From the NCBI GenBank assembly GCA_011390365.1, contig JAABSM010000030.1, positions 1 to 38,576 on the forward strand: 38,576 nucleotides of DNA. The letters are read 5' to 3'. The notes beneath the pieces are model-generated. The model had not been told where the DNA came from. It ran no database searches and was given only the letters and a program-made list of their open reading frames with translations. Below, in pieces: positions 8,693 through 16,262 of the stretch (the stretch's first letter is position 1; every line of letters starts with the position of its first letter). Source of the stretch: Gammaproteobacteria bacterium (lineage in GTDB: Bacteria > Pseudomonadota > Gammaproteobacteria > Chromatiales > Chromatiaceae). The position numbers and the translations under genes were made by a program.

Positions 8693-9517
8693 ATGCCAAA
8701 CCCAACCACCTTCACCCTTTGCCTCGCTCTCTCCCTCGCCACCGCCGGCGCCCATGCCGAGCAACACGAGGGCTCCCTGTTCGACCAGTTTCAACAGGGC
8801 CTCACCTCGGAGAACATCGGCAAGGCCGTCGGCGCCGCCGCCGGGGCGCTGCTGGGCTCTCAGGTGGGCAAGGGCCGCGGACGCCTGGCCGCCGTCGCCA
8901 TCGGCACCCTCGCCGGTTACTGGGCGGGCGGCAACATCGGCCGCCACCTCAGCAGCCGGGACCAGGCCGGCATCGCCGAGACCACCGAAAAGGCGCTGGA
9001 GACCGACCAGGACCAGACCTGGCGCAACCCGGAGACCGGCGTCTACACCAAGGTCTCGGTCCAGGACGACGAGCGCGGCTACGCCAGGCCCCGCGATGAA
9101 GGGCGACTCGACCAGGCCCCGCCCCTGGAATTGATCAACCGCTTCAAGACCACCAACGCCAATGTCAATGTGCGCGGCGGACCGGGTACCGACTACGCCA
9201 TCCTCCACACCATCGCCCACGGCGAAAGGGTCCCGGTGCTGGGTAAAGTGGTGGGCGATGACTGGTACATGATCGCCGAAAAGGGACAGGGGAGCGGCTT
9301 CATCTACGCCCCGCTGCTCTCCGAACCCGACGCCCGCTTGCAGGCGGACAACGCCATTCGCGACAGCCGACTGAGCGGCGAACAGCCGCGGATCTACGCG
9401 GTGCGCGAAAATCAGTGCCGCATCATCACCCAGGAGGTGATGGTCCCGGACCAGGGCAGCAATCGCCACCAGTTCAAGGCCTGCAAGCAGGCCGACGGCA
9501 GCTGGGTGGAGGTATGA
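8693..9517 (+). CDS. glycine-zipper envelope protein with bacterial SH3 domain
   Basis: A 274-residue exported protein. Residues 1-22 are a signal peptide ending AHA. A glycine-zipper segment at about 45-85 (GKAVGAAAGALLGSQVG, then TLAGYWAGGNIG) is of the 17-kDa surface-antigen/Rickettsia type and could form a membrane-inserted hairpin. An SH3b domain at about 152-210 (NANVNVRGGPGTDYAILHTI, then GSGFIYAPLL) may bind peptidoglycan peptides. A C-terminal stretch with two cysteines (NQCRIITQEVM, then FKACKQADGSWVEV) repeats the typical end of this antigen family. It has no lipobox. It is second in a three-gene set and overlaps the next gene by ATGA, so the two are translationally coupled. Confidence 0.82.
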   Translation: MPNPTTFTLCLALSLATAGAHAEQHEGSLFDQFQQGLTSENIGKAVGAAAGALLGSQVGKGRGRLAAVAIGTLAGYWAGGNIGRHLSSRDQAGIAETTEKALETDQDQTWRNPETGVYTKVSVQDDERGYARPRDEGRLDQAPPLELINRFKTTNANVNVRGGPGTDYAILHTIAHGERVPVLGKVVGDDWYMIAEKGQGSGFIYAPLLSEPDARLQADNAIRDSRLSGEQPRIYAVRENQCRIITQEVMVPDQGSNRHQFKACKQADGSWVEV

Positions 9518-10506
9518 GGATGGCACGCAAGCAAACCCTGACCGCGCTGGCGCTGATCTGTTGCAGCGCGGCGGCGAGCGCCGATCGCCTGCTGCTGGAG
9601 GATGGCGAGACCCATGTCACCCTGCAAGGCGTCCATCAGTGCGGCGATCCGGTCGACCTTGCCGTCGACGCCGACGACCCCGACCTCTTCACCGCCCACA
9701 CCAGGCAAATGCAAGGGATCATCGATGCCGCCGGCGCCGCCTTGGCCTTCGAATGCGACCGCCTCGCAGAGATACGGGTCGAGGGTCGATTGAAGGGGCT
9801 GCGCGACCCCGTCTACCGCGCCGCCGCCAGTCCGGCCAACGACTGGCGAATCATCGCCAGCCAGTCCATCAACGACCAGGCCGAGGCAGGCGAAAACCTG
9901 GCCCCACGCCCTGAACCGGGTTATCCCGCCGCGACACCCGCCGACGACGGCGGAAACGGTTTCGAACTGGTCGACCTCAGGCCCGGGCTAACCGTCAACA
10001 CGACTCGCGAGATCATCGCCGATCGCTTCGGCGAAACCCCGGACTACGACATCGTCAGCGGAACCATGACCCTCGACGCCGGCGGCTGCCCAACAGGCTA
10101 TGACTGGCGGATGCCCGCCCCGGCCCCGGAGGCCGGCTGGAAATGCCTCAGCACCCGTTTCACCGACCAGCGCGACACCCGCCTCTACCACATCGAACTG
10201 ATCCAGGTGATACGCGGCAGCGACACCCACCCCTTGATCCAGCGCCTTGTGGACAACTTCGGACCACCCGCCGAACAGTGGACAGCGCCCGCCAATCAGT
10301 ATTCCGAGGGCTTCGCCATCGAACAGCTGAGCTGGGGGGAGGCGGTCTCCCATGGCCAAGGGAGCGGGCGCGCCATGCGTCAGCTGGAGGCCGCGGTCTA
10401 CCGGCGCGACGGCGTGCTGGTGACCGTCGTCACCCTGCAAGACCCCAGCCTGCGGCCCGGCTGGAGCGCGCCCCCGCCTATCGGCGGCGGCGATCTCCAA
10501 TTGTAG
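9514..10506 (+). CDS. secreted protein of unknown function
   Basis: A 330-residue protein. The start at 9514 is fixed by GGAGG seven bases upstream and by the ATGA overlap with the preceding gene. MRMARKQTLTALALICCSAAASA is a signal peptide. The mature part has an N-terminal domain with a cysteine pair (HQCGDPVDLAV, then AFECDRLAEIRVEG), a linker rich in Pro and Glu near residues 125-150, and a C-terminal domain beginning FELVDLRPGLT. A TP-less YDWRMP and a KCLSTRF segment lie inside that domain. I do not recognise a family. Coupling to the glycine-zipper/SH3 protein suggests a shared envelope role. Confidence 0.78.
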   Translation: MRMARKQTLTALALICCSAAASADRLLLEDGETHVTLQGVHQCGDPVDLAVDADDPDLFTAHTRQMQGIIDAAGAALAFECDRLAEIRVEGRLKGLRDPVYRAAASPANDWRIIASQSINDQAEAGENLAPRPEPGYPAATPADDGGNGFELVDLRPGLTVNTTREIIADRFGETPDYDIVSGTMTLDAGGCPTGYDWRMPAPAPEAGWKCLSTRFTDQRDTRLYHIELIQVIRGSDTHPLIQRLVDNFGPPAEQWTAPANQYSEGFAIEQLSWGEAVSHGQGSGRAMRQLEAAVYRRDGVLVTVVTLQDPSLRPGWSAPPPIGGGDLQL

Positions 10507-10589
10507 GATCACTGGGTTATGCCGCTTTTCGTCGCATCGAAACGACATTTTTCGGAGCACCTCTTGCCCACACGATATTGTATACAACG

Positions 10590-11138
10590 ATGAAGCCAGC
10601 ATGGAACACAAGCTTTATCTTGGGTTTTACTTTCTGGATACTTTCTGGACAAAGCTATGCGGAAACTCAATTGCCCGAGATTTTGACAATAACCCAAAAC
10701 AACGATCAGAGCCTATCCATCGCCCTTATGGGAACACTTCGCTGTAATCAAGCCCCCGCATGGCGAAGAACAACGGTCAATGCCAACATCATTGATATAC
10801 AACTTGTAATCGGCAGCTTTCCCTCTCCATGTCCGGTCAACATTCCACCATACATTGAGCAGGAAGAGTTCTGGCAGTATTACAGCGTAATCACCACGGA
10901 ACCATTGGAGACTGGCAACTACACGATAGAACTACACATAGGTTTCACAGGTGACGCGATAAGCATCAACCCACCATACCCCCTCCACGACTCCCAGGCT
11001 TTTACAGTTTTTGAAAATCGCCACGCGAAGCCAGCGAGCGTCCCGACGATGACTGCACCTGGTTGGGCAATACTCCTCGTATCACTGGTCGCTGTAGCCT
11101 TTCGAAACAGACAACAACTCTCCAGCAACAATGTTTGA
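10590..11138 (+). CDS. exported protein with IPTL-CTERM-like sorting signal
   Basis: A 182-residue protein. The signal peptide is MKPAWNTSFILGFTFWILSGQSYA. The mature part is beta-rich, with two cysteines (LRCNQAP and PSPCPVN). The C-terminus VPTMTAPGWAILLVSLVAVA followed by FRNRQ matches the layout of IPTLxxWG-CTERM signals: a short motif, one membrane helix, then a basic cluster. In known systems such tails are processed by exosortase XrtH. No exosortase gene lies in this window. The gene is markedly AT-richer than its neighbours, which suggests transfer. I chose ATG 10590 for the signal peptide; upstream codons in this frame shadow the previous gene. Confidence 0.72.
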   Translation: MKPAWNTSFILGFTFWILSGQSYAETQLPEILTITQNNDQSLSIALMGTLRCNQAPAWRRTTVNANIIDIQLVIGSFPSPCPVNIPPYIEQEEFWQYYSVITTEPLETGNYTIELHIGFTGDAISINPPYPLHDSQAFTVFENRHAKPASVPTMTAPGWAILLVSLVAVAFRNRQQLSSNNV

Positions 11139-11158
11139 CTAACAAAAGCAATATTAAA

Positions 11159-11566
11159 ATGCACTTCTCAAGGTTATACTCTCTATCCGTTTTAGCGGCT
11201 CTAGCCCTGGCCTTACCACTATCAGGCTGCGCCACGCTTCAACGTGACGACGCGACAAATGTCCATCATCTGGTGCTAGTGTGGCTGAAGACGCCGGGAG
11301 ATGAGCCGGCGAAGGCCCTATTGACCCAAACTTCACGCCGCTTCGCGGAGATCCCCGGGGTAGTGTCGGTCAAGGTCGGCGAGGCCATCGCCAGCGATCG
11401 CCCCATTGTCGACAGCACCTATGACCTCGCCATCTTGATCGTATTGGAGGACCGTGAGGCGCTGGCCGAATACCTGGCCCACCCTCAACACAAGGCGGCC
11501 CAGGCCGAGGTCCTGCGCCCGCTGGTGGAACAGGTGCGAATCTTTGACTATCAGGTCGTTCGCTGA
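11159..11566 (+). CDS. lipoprotein with stress-responsive A/B barrel (Dabb) domain
   Basis: A 135-residue protein. It has a lipoprotein signal with lipobox LSGC (C24). The rest is a Dabb-type alpha/beta barrel: VHHLVLVWLKTPGDEPAKALL opens the domain and VVSVKVGEAI, TYDLAILIVLEDREALAEYL and HPQHKAAQAEV follow. These small dimeric barrels occur as stand-alone proteins or as domains of stress-induced proteins, with no common reaction. I chose the ATG at 11159 because it begins the signal peptide; the longer frame from 11063 overlaps the previous gene. The first 25 codons are AT-rich like the upstream gene while the domain has the GC-rich style of the genome, so the junction may be recent. Confidence 0.82.
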   Translation: MHFSRLYSLSVLAALALALPLSGCATLQRDDATNVHHLVLVWLKTPGDEPAKALLTQTSRRFAEIPGVVSVKVGEAIASDRPIVDSTYDLAILIVLEDREALAEYLAHPQHKAAQAEVLRPLVEQVRIFDYQVVR

Positions 11567-11699
11567 GCAATATATTTCTTCTGGAGTTGGGGGTGGGCAT
11601 TGGCGCGTCTAGCCGCGCGCTCCGCGGTCGGGTGCGACAATCCTACTGCCGTGGGCTGCCCCGCATACTCGCTCGTAACACGGGGTTTATCCCCCTTAC

Positions 11700-11728
11700 T
11701 TGAAATCGCGGCAATGCCCGACTATTAT
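11700..11728 (+). promoter_or_regulatory. sigma-70-type promoter of the antitoxin-like gene
   Basis: TTGAAA (11700-11705) and TATTAT (11723-11728) are spaced by exactly 17 bp, 35 bp before the ATG. It is among the best promoter matches in the window. The rest of the 196-bp gap after the lipoprotein gene shows no other feature. Confidence 0.65.
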
Positions 11729-11762
11729 ACTAAGTTATTAGAAAGCGAACGGGGATAGCACA

Positions 11763-12167
11763 ATGACCGAAACCATGCCGGCGGATGCCCGCCTGACCCT
11801 GACCAGGGCGACCATGCACATTCTCGACTCCTGGAGCCTGCAAGCGGAGGAGATGCGGCGTATCCTTGGCCTTCCCGATGGGACCCGGGTGCGCCAGTTC
11901 CAGAAGTACCGCAGTCACGAGGCGTTTCCCGCGGATGACGACATCGACCGCCGCGCCGACTACATCTTGCGCATCGCGGGGGCGCTGCGCACCACCTACC
12001 CAGCGAATCCCCAGATGGGTGGGCGCTGGCTGCGCCAACGTCATCGTCGCCTCGGTCGTTCACCGCTGGCGGCGATGGTGGAAGAGGGAGAGTCCGGGCT
12101 GGTTTCAGTGCTGGCGGAGCTGGACGCCACCTTCTGCTGGGACCTTAGCGGCTCCAAGGGCCACTGA
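11763..12167 (+). CDS. ParS/MbcA/Xre-type antitoxin homologue (DUF2384-like), orphan
   Basis: A 134-residue cytoplasmic protein. Residues 10-50 form a helix-turn-helix-like unit (LTRATMHILDSWSLQAEEMRRILGLP). Residues 65-120 resemble the toxin-binding domain of ParS/MbcA antitoxins (YILRIAGALRTTYP, then WLRQ, then LGRSPLAAMVEEGESGLVSVLAEL). In RES-Xre systems such proteins neutralise an NAD-degrading RES toxin encoded next to them. No RES-domain gene is adjacent: the next feature is a 100-bp inverted-repeat element and then dnaG. GGGGA lies 8-12 bases before the ATG and a good promoter lies upstream. It may be a solitary regulator or the remains of a toxin-antitoxin pair. Confidence 0.7.
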   Translation: MTETMPADARLTLTRATMHILDSWSLQAEEMRRILGLPDGTRVRQFQKYRSHEAFPADDDIDRRADYILRIAGALRTTYPANPQMGGRWLRQRHRRLGRSPLAAMVEEGESGLVSVLAELDATFCWDLSGSKGH

Positions 12168-12181
12168 GGTGCGCGCCGCCT

Positions 12182-12200
12182 TGGATCGCCGAGCTGAGCA
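12182..12200 (+). repeat. REP-like palindrome, TGGATCGCCGAGC family, copy B (incomplete)
   Basis: TGGATCGCCGAGCTGAGCA shares its first 18 bases with copy A at 452, but the right arm of the palindrome is missing. The 100-bp element begins at the next base, so the arm was perhaps lost when that element arrived. Confidence 0.5.
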
Positions 12201-12300
12201 CTAGCGCAGCACCCGCCAAATAAGCAATAACACTATTTATATAAAAATCAATACCCTATGCCACGCATCATTCATGGTCACTTGGCGGGTGCTGCGCTAG
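12201..12300. mobile_element. 100-bp MITE-like element, copy 1
   Basis: Perfect 19-bp terminal inverted repeats (CTAGCGCAGCACCCGCCAA at 12201-12219 and its complement at 12282-12300) enclose an AT-rich core without coding capacity. A second copy of the same length lies inverted at 21609-21708, matching this one over nearly the whole length including the core AACACTATTTATATAAAAAT. CTAG at both ends may be a duplicated target or part of the repeat. It ends 23 bp from the dnaG stop and could act as a bidirectional 3' hairpin. Confidence 0.75.
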
Positions 12301-12323
12301 CACCCTTCAGCGGCCTCCTGGCG

Positions 12324-14060
12324 TTACCCGGAACGCTGTCTCTCCAGGGCGAGGCGGAGCTGCTCCTCAAGTTTGAGATCCTTCTCCAGCTTGTCGTATC
12401 GCCCCTCCATCTGCTTGAGGGCGCCGATAAACTCGGCGGCGAGGGCGTCCGGGTCATTGGCCATCGCCAGTTCGGACCCCGCCAGCTTGCGTAAGGCGTT
12501 GTACTCGGAACGCTCCCGCCAATGCTCCAGCAGCGCGGCGGTGGTGAGGCCGGGATCGCCCCGCACCCGGTCATAGAGCTCCGCCAGCAACGGTATTCCG
12601 GGCTCCTCCAGCATGCGCCAGCGCTGGGAGAGCCCCCCGCCCTCCTCACAAGCGGCCACCACCGCCGGGCACTGCACCAGTATCGTGATGGCCTGACGCT
12701 GCAAAGAGATGGTGAGATCCCCTCCCCGCCTTTTCGGCCGGAAGCTTCGCCTGGGACGCTGTACAGGACCGGGCTGAGGCTGGGGCGAAGCCACGGCCAC
12801 CTCTACCCCCACCAGCTGGTTGAGCCGCTGGCGCAACAGATCCCGATAGACGCTCTGGGGGATGCTCCCGATCAGGGGTTCGGCCTGCTGGGCGATTTTT
12901 GAACGTCCTTCGAGGCTGGCCGGGTCCACCCCCTCCTGCAAACGCCGAAACAGATACTCCGATAGGGGCAGCGCCTCGCCGATGCGTCGTTCCAGCCCCT
13001 CCTTGCCTTCGGCGCGAATCAGGGAGTCGGGATCTTCGCCTTCGGGCAGGAAGAGAAAGCGCACCTCCCGCCCGTCCCGCATCAGCGGCAGGGCGGTATT
13101 GAGGGCCTTCCAGGCGGCGTCCCTGCCCGCCTGATCGCCGTCGAAACAAAAGACTACCTCGGAAACCACACGAAACAGCTTTTCCAGATGATCCGGGGAG
13201 GTGGCGGTCCCAAGTGTGGCGACGGCGTGGCGCACGCCGAACTGGGCGAGGGCGATGACATCCATGTAGCCCTCCACCACCAGGATGCTGGTCAACTTGC
13301 GTTGCGCCTTGCGCGCCTCATAGAGGCCGTAGAGCTCCCGCCCCTTGTGGAATACCGGGGTCTCCGGCGAATTGAGGTATTTGGGCTTGTCATCGCCCAT
13401 CACCCGACCGCCGAAGCCGATGGTGCGGCCGCGGGCGTCGCGAATGGGGAAGATGATGCGATCGCGAAAGCGGTCGTAGCTGTGCCCCCCCTCCTTGGTG
13501 GTGAGCAGCCCGCAGAGGACGAGCTTATCGGCGAGTTTGGTGTCGGTTCCGGCGAGGGTTTTCTTGATATTGTCCCAACCGGGAGGGGCGTAGCCCAGCT
13601 GGTACTCGGCGGCGATCGCGCCGCTCAGGCCGCGCTGCTTGAGATAGGCGACCGCTCGCTCCCGCTCGGGATGATTGCGCAGCCAGCCCTGGTAGGTCGA
13701 AGAGGCCTTTTCCAGTAGATCATAGAGATCGCCGTGATCCGGCCCCTCGCGATACCCCGCCTCGCGGGGGACTTCCAGACCGGCGCGCTGGGCCAGCTCC
13801 TCCACCGCCTCGACGAAGCCCATGTTATCGTGTTCCATGAGGAAGCCGATGGCGGTGCCGGAGGCGCCGCAGCCGAAGCAGTGGTAGAACTGCTTTTCGG
13901 GGTTGACGTTGAAGGAGGGGGTCTTTTCGCTGTGAAATGGACACAGCGCCTGATAGTTGACGCCGGTCTTCTTGAGCGTCATTCGCGACTCGATCAGGTC
14001 GACGATATCGACCCGCCGCAGCAGCTCATCGATGAATTGAGAGGGGATGCGTCCGCCCAT
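12324..14060 (-). CDS. dnaG: DNA primase
   Basis: A 578-residue primase that makes RNA primers at the replication fork and binds DnaB. The N-terminal CHC2 zinc finger uses C40, H43, C61 and C64 (LCPFH, then HCFGC). The catalytic core includes the RNA-polymerase basic region and a TOPRIM domain near residues 255-340 with VVEGYMD and FCFDGDQAGRDA. The C-terminal helicase-interaction region of about 130 residues is shorter on recognisable motifs but present. It is the last gene of rpsU-yqeY-dnaG. In most gammaproteobacteria rpoD follows in this operon; here a repeat element and an unrelated convergent gene take that place. The start MGGRIPSQFIDELL is standard. Confidence 0.97.
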   Translation of the reverse strand: MGGRIPSQFIDELLRRVDIVDLIESRMTLKKTGVNYQALCPFHSEKTPSFNVNPEKQFYHCFGCGASGTAIGFLMEHDNMGFVEAVEELAQRAGLEVPREAGYREGPDHGDLYDLLEKASSTYQGWLRNHPERERAVAYLKQRGLSGAIAAEYQLGYAPPGWDNIKKTLAGTDTKLADKLVLCGLLTTKEGGHSYDRFRDRIIFPIRDARGRTIGFGGRVMGDDKPKYLNSPETPVFHKGRELYGLYEARKAQRKLTSILVVEGYMDVIALAQFGVRHAVATLGTATSPDHLEKLFRVVSEVVFCFDGDQAGRDAAWKALNTALPLMRDGREVRFLFLPEGEDPDSLIRAEGKEGLERRIGEALPLSEYLFRRLQEGVDPASLEGRSKIAQQAEPLIGSIPQSVYRDLLRQRLNQLVGVEVAVASPQPQPGPVQRPRRSFRPKRRGGDLTISLQRQAITILVQCPAVVAACEEGGGLSQRWRMLEEPGIPLLAELYDRVRGDPGLTTAALLEHWRERSEYNALRKLAGSELAMANDPDALAAEFIGALKQMEGRYDKLEKDLKLEEQLRLALERQRSG

Positions 14061-14117
14061 GCAACCTCGACCCTTTGGGGACCAGCCAGGCGGACGCTTG
14101 CCGGAATCAGGCTCGCG

Positions 14118-14561
14118 TCAGCCGGCCAGCGCCTTCTTGACCATGCCGCTCACCGCGCCCATGTCCGCGCGGCCTTGCAGCATGGGCTTGAGCTTGCCCA
14201 TGACCTTGCCCATGTCCTGCATCGAGGCGGCGCCGCTGTCGGCGATCGCCTGGGCCACCGCTTGCTCGATCTCGGCCTCGCTCATGGCCTCCGGCAGGAA
14301 CTCCTGGAGCACAGTAATCTCGTACTGCTCCTTGTCCGCCAGATCCTGACGGCCCGCGTCCTCGTATTGACGGATGGAGTCACGGCGCTGCTTGACCATT
14401 TTATCCAGCACCGCAAGGATCTGGTCGTCATTCAGCTCGATGCGCTCGTCCACCTCGCGCTGTTTGACGGCGGCCATGATCAGCCGGATGACGCCAAGGC
14501 GATCCTTGGCGCCGCCCTTCATGGCGGCCTTCATCTCATCCTGTATTTGCTTTTTCAGCAT
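14118..14561 (-). CDS. yqeY: GatB/YqeY domain protein
   Basis: A 147-residue protein of the YqeY family, which shares the tRNA-binding tail domain of the GatB amidotransferase subunit. Family features visible are MLKKQIQDEMKAAMKGG at the start, GVIRLIMAAVKQREVD, and near the end MGKVMGKLKPMLQGRADM. I chose ATG 14561, which matches the usual family length; a TTG four codons upstream is possible. It sits between rpsU and dnaG, the usual order in many proteobacteria, 19 bp after rpsU. Its molecular role is not established. Confidence 0.93.
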   Translation of the reverse strand: MLKKQIQDEMKAAMKGGAKDRLGVIRLIMAAVKQREVDERIELNDDQILAVLDKMVKQRRDSIRQYEDAGRQDLADKEQYEITVLQEFLPEAMSEAEIEQAVAQAIADSGAASMQDMGKVMGKLKPMLQGRADMGAVSGMVKKALAG

Positions 14562-14580
14562 CTGCGGAGACAACCCTGAA

Positions 14581-14796
14581 TCAGTACTGACGTTCCCAGC
14601 GACGGGATTCGCGAGAGACCTTCTTCTGGTGACGCTTCACCGCCGCGGCGGCCTTGCGCTTGCGCTCGGAGGTGGGCTTTTCATAGAACTCGCGGCGACG
14701 CACCTCGGCCAGCACGCCGGCCTTTTCGCAGGAGCGCTTGAAACGGCGCATGGCGACTTCGAAGGGTTCGTTTTCTCTCACTTTTACGGCAGGCAT
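14581..14796 (-). CDS. rpsU: 30S ribosomal protein S21
   Basis: A full-length 71-residue S21, a basic protein of the small subunit involved in recognising mRNA leaders. [20 protein letters not shown] and the Arg/Lys-rich tail ending RRWERQY are characteristic. GAGG lies six bases before the ATG. It opens the macromolecular-synthesis operon rpsU-yqeY-dnaG and is preceded by a strong-looking promoter at 14875-14903. Confidence 0.98.
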   Translation of the reverse strand: MPAVKVRENEPFEVAMRRFKRSCEKAGVLAEVRRREFYEKPTSERKRKAAAAVKRHQKKVSRESRRWERQY

Positions 14797-14874
14797 GGAT
14801 ACCTCACAATTCGTTTACATACGGGTCGTTATTTCAACGGGCACTTCTACCGCATAGCGGCGGAAAAAGCGGGA

Positions 14875-14903
14875 ATTCTACAGGTCGCCACGGTAAATGG
14901 CAA
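14875..14903 (-). promoter_or_regulatory. sigma-70-type promoter of rpsU-yqeY-dnaG
   Basis: On the minus strand TTGCCA (14898-14903) and TAGAAT (14875-14880) are separated by 17 bp, about 79 bp upstream of rpsU. The -10 hexamer is identical to that of the rplM promoter at 16011. Confidence 0.65.
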
Positions 14904-14925
14904 ACCCTATCCCACGCTCAGCAAC

Positions 14926-14951
14926 AAAAGAAGCCCGCCATGGCGGGCTTC
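14926..14951 (-). terminator. Rho-independent terminator after tRNA-Gln
   Basis: A perfect 22-bp palindrome at 14930-14951 (GAAGCCCGCCA and its complement) is followed on the minus strand by TTTTG. It lies five bases beyond the tRNA 3' end and separates the tRNA from the rpsU promoter. Confidence 0.85.
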
Positions 14952-14956
14952 GGTAT

Positions 14957-15030
14957 TGGCTGGGGACAGAGGATTCGAACCTCTACATACGGAGTCAGAG
15001 TCCGGTGTCCTACCATTAGACGAGTCCCCA
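14957..15030 (-). tRNA. tRNA-Gln, anticodon CUG
   Basis: A 74-nt cloverleaf on the minus strand. The acceptor arms are TGGGGAC and GTCCCCA, starting with the U1-A72 pair typical of tRNA-Gln. The anticodon loop is CTCTGAC (anticodon CTG, reading CAG) closed by CGGA and TCCG. The T arm is AGAGG-TTCGAAT-CCTCT, and CCA is encoded at the 3' end. It lies between rpsI and rpsU with its own terminator downstream. Confidence 0.95.
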
Positions 15031-15085
15031 ACAAACTCGGGCGCAGCCCGTCGGTGTATCGCCCCGAACGAGGCGACGGTACCGA

Positions 15086-15478
15086 TCAGCGCTTGCTGTA
15101 CTGCGGACGCTTGCGCGCCTTGTGCAGACCGATCTTCTTGCGCTCCACCGCACGGGCGTCGCGGGTCAGGAAGCCGGCGCGGCGCAGCGGCGAACGCAGC
15201 TCTTCGTTGTACTCGGTCAGGGCGCGGGCGATGCCATGGCGAATGGCGCCGGCCTGGCCGCTGGTACCGCCGCCGGAGACCGTGGCGGTGACGTCCATCT
15301 TGTCGCTCATCTCGACCACGTCGAGGGCCTGCCGAACGATCATGCGTGCGGTTTCACGACCGAAGAACTTGTCCAGCGGACGCTTGTTGATCGTGATCTG
15401 ACCGCTGCCGGGGGTCACGAAGACCCGCGCGGAAGAGCTCTTGCGGCGACCGGTTGCGTAATTCTTGCTTTCAGCCAT
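15086..15478 (-). CDS. rpsI: 30S ribosomal protein S9
   Basis: A 130-residue, complete S9. [18 protein letters not shown] at the N-terminus and the C-terminal [14 protein letters not shown], whose final basic residues reach the ribosomal P site, are diagnostic. It follows rplM by 48 bp, the universal L13-S9 operon order. The tRNA-Gln gene follows 55 bp further on the same strand. Confidence 0.98.
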   Translation of the reverse strand: MAESKNYATGRRKSSSARVFVTPGSGQITINKRPLDKFFGRETARMIVRQALDVVEMSDKMDVTATVSGGGTSGQAGAIRHGIARALTEYNEELRSPLRRAGFLTRDARAVERKKIGLHKARKRPQYSKR

Positions 15479-15526
15479 CGATTAATTTCCCATCAGTTTC
15501 GGGTGGCGATTCAGAGTTGCCGAGAT

Positions 15527-15955
15527 TCAGATCTCGAGCGCCTTCGGCTGCTGCGCCTCGTGCTTGTGCTCGCTGCCGGCGTAGACCTTCAGCTTGCGAT
15601 ACATGGCGCGACCCAGCGGCCCCTTCGGCAGCATCCCCTTGACGGCGGTCTCGATGACCTGCTCGGGGGCCTTGGCCAGCAGCTTTTCCAGGCTGATCGA
15701 CTTGAGGTTGCCGATGTAACCGGTGTGATGATGGTACATCTTGTCCTTCATCTTGTTGCCGGTGACACGGACCTTCTCCGCGTTGATCACCACGATATAG
15801 TCGCCGGTATCGACGTGCGGAGTATACTCCGGCTTGTGCTTGCCGCGAAGGCGGCGGGCGATTTCGGTGGAAAGACGGCCAAGGGTCTTGTCGGCGGCGT
15901 CTACCACATACCACTCGCGGCGTACTTCCGCGGGTTTTGCGCTTACAGTCGTCAT
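15527..15955 (-). CDS. rplM: 50S ribosomal protein L13
   Basis: A 142-residue, full-length L13, an early-assembly protein of the large subunit. The motifs [40 protein letters not shown] and [20 protein letters not shown] are typical. I placed the start at 15955, the family start preceded by GGAG, rather than 28 codons upstream. It is the first gene of rplM-rpsI and is preceded by a good promoter at 16011-16039. Confidence 0.98.
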   Translation of the reverse strand: MTTVSAKPAEVRREWYVVDAADKTLGRLSTEIARRLRGKHKPEYTPHVDTGDYIVVINAEKVRVTGNKMKDKMYHHHTGYIGNLKSISLEKLLAKAPEQVIETAVKGMLPKGPLGRAMYRKLKVYAGSEHKHEAQQPKALEI

Positions 15956-16010
15956 CTGAACTGCTCCGGGGGAGAAGTATGAATAGTTCGGTTCGAAATA
16001 AAGACCGGGC

Positions 16011-16039
16011 ATTCTACAGACGGCGCGGGGAGAGATCAA
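16011..16039 (-). promoter_or_regulatory. sigma-70-type promoter of rplM-rpsI
   Basis: On the minus strand TTGATC (16034-16039) and TAGAAT (16011-16016) are separated by 17 bp, about 55 bp upstream of the rplM start. Confidence 0.65.
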
Positions 16040-16143
16040 GGGACTTTCGTGAAATTTTTGACGCGGAGGGATTGGGAAGTGTGAAAGGGGAAGTTAGAAA
16101 GTAGCTGCCAGGAGTTCGGAGATAGGCGTTAGGGGTTAAGGCT

Positions 16144-16169
16144 GGTAACACCGCTCCCGCGGTGTTACC
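16144..16169. repeat. 11-bp stem hairpin between rplM promoter and methyltransferase gene
   Basis: GGTAACACCGC and GCGGTGTTACC form a perfect 11-bp stem with a TCCC loop. It lies about 95 bp beyond the stop of the minus-strand methyltransferase gene and lacks a T-run. The surrounding 16040-16262 segment is otherwise non-coding, with a weaker CGTCAC/GTGACG dyad near 16225-16250. Confidence 0.5.
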
Positions 16170-16262
16170 CCTCCGCGGGCGCTCCCGCGCCGAGTGAGAC
16201 GGGACGCGGGAACGCCCTCGGATGCGTCACCCCACGGAAGCGGCGTGACGAGGATGGTAAAA

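Noticed and set aside
8150-9526. 458-codon minus-strand frame over the coiled-coil and SH3 genes
   Set aside because: It is a shadow of two signal-peptide-bearing plus-strand genes; no start signal or family is seen.
10577-10586. TTGTATACAA palindrome before the IPTL-CTERM-like gene as an operator or -10
   Set aside because: It is a short, self-complementary AT stretch only four bases before the start codon; a transcript from it would have no leader, and nothing else supports a site.
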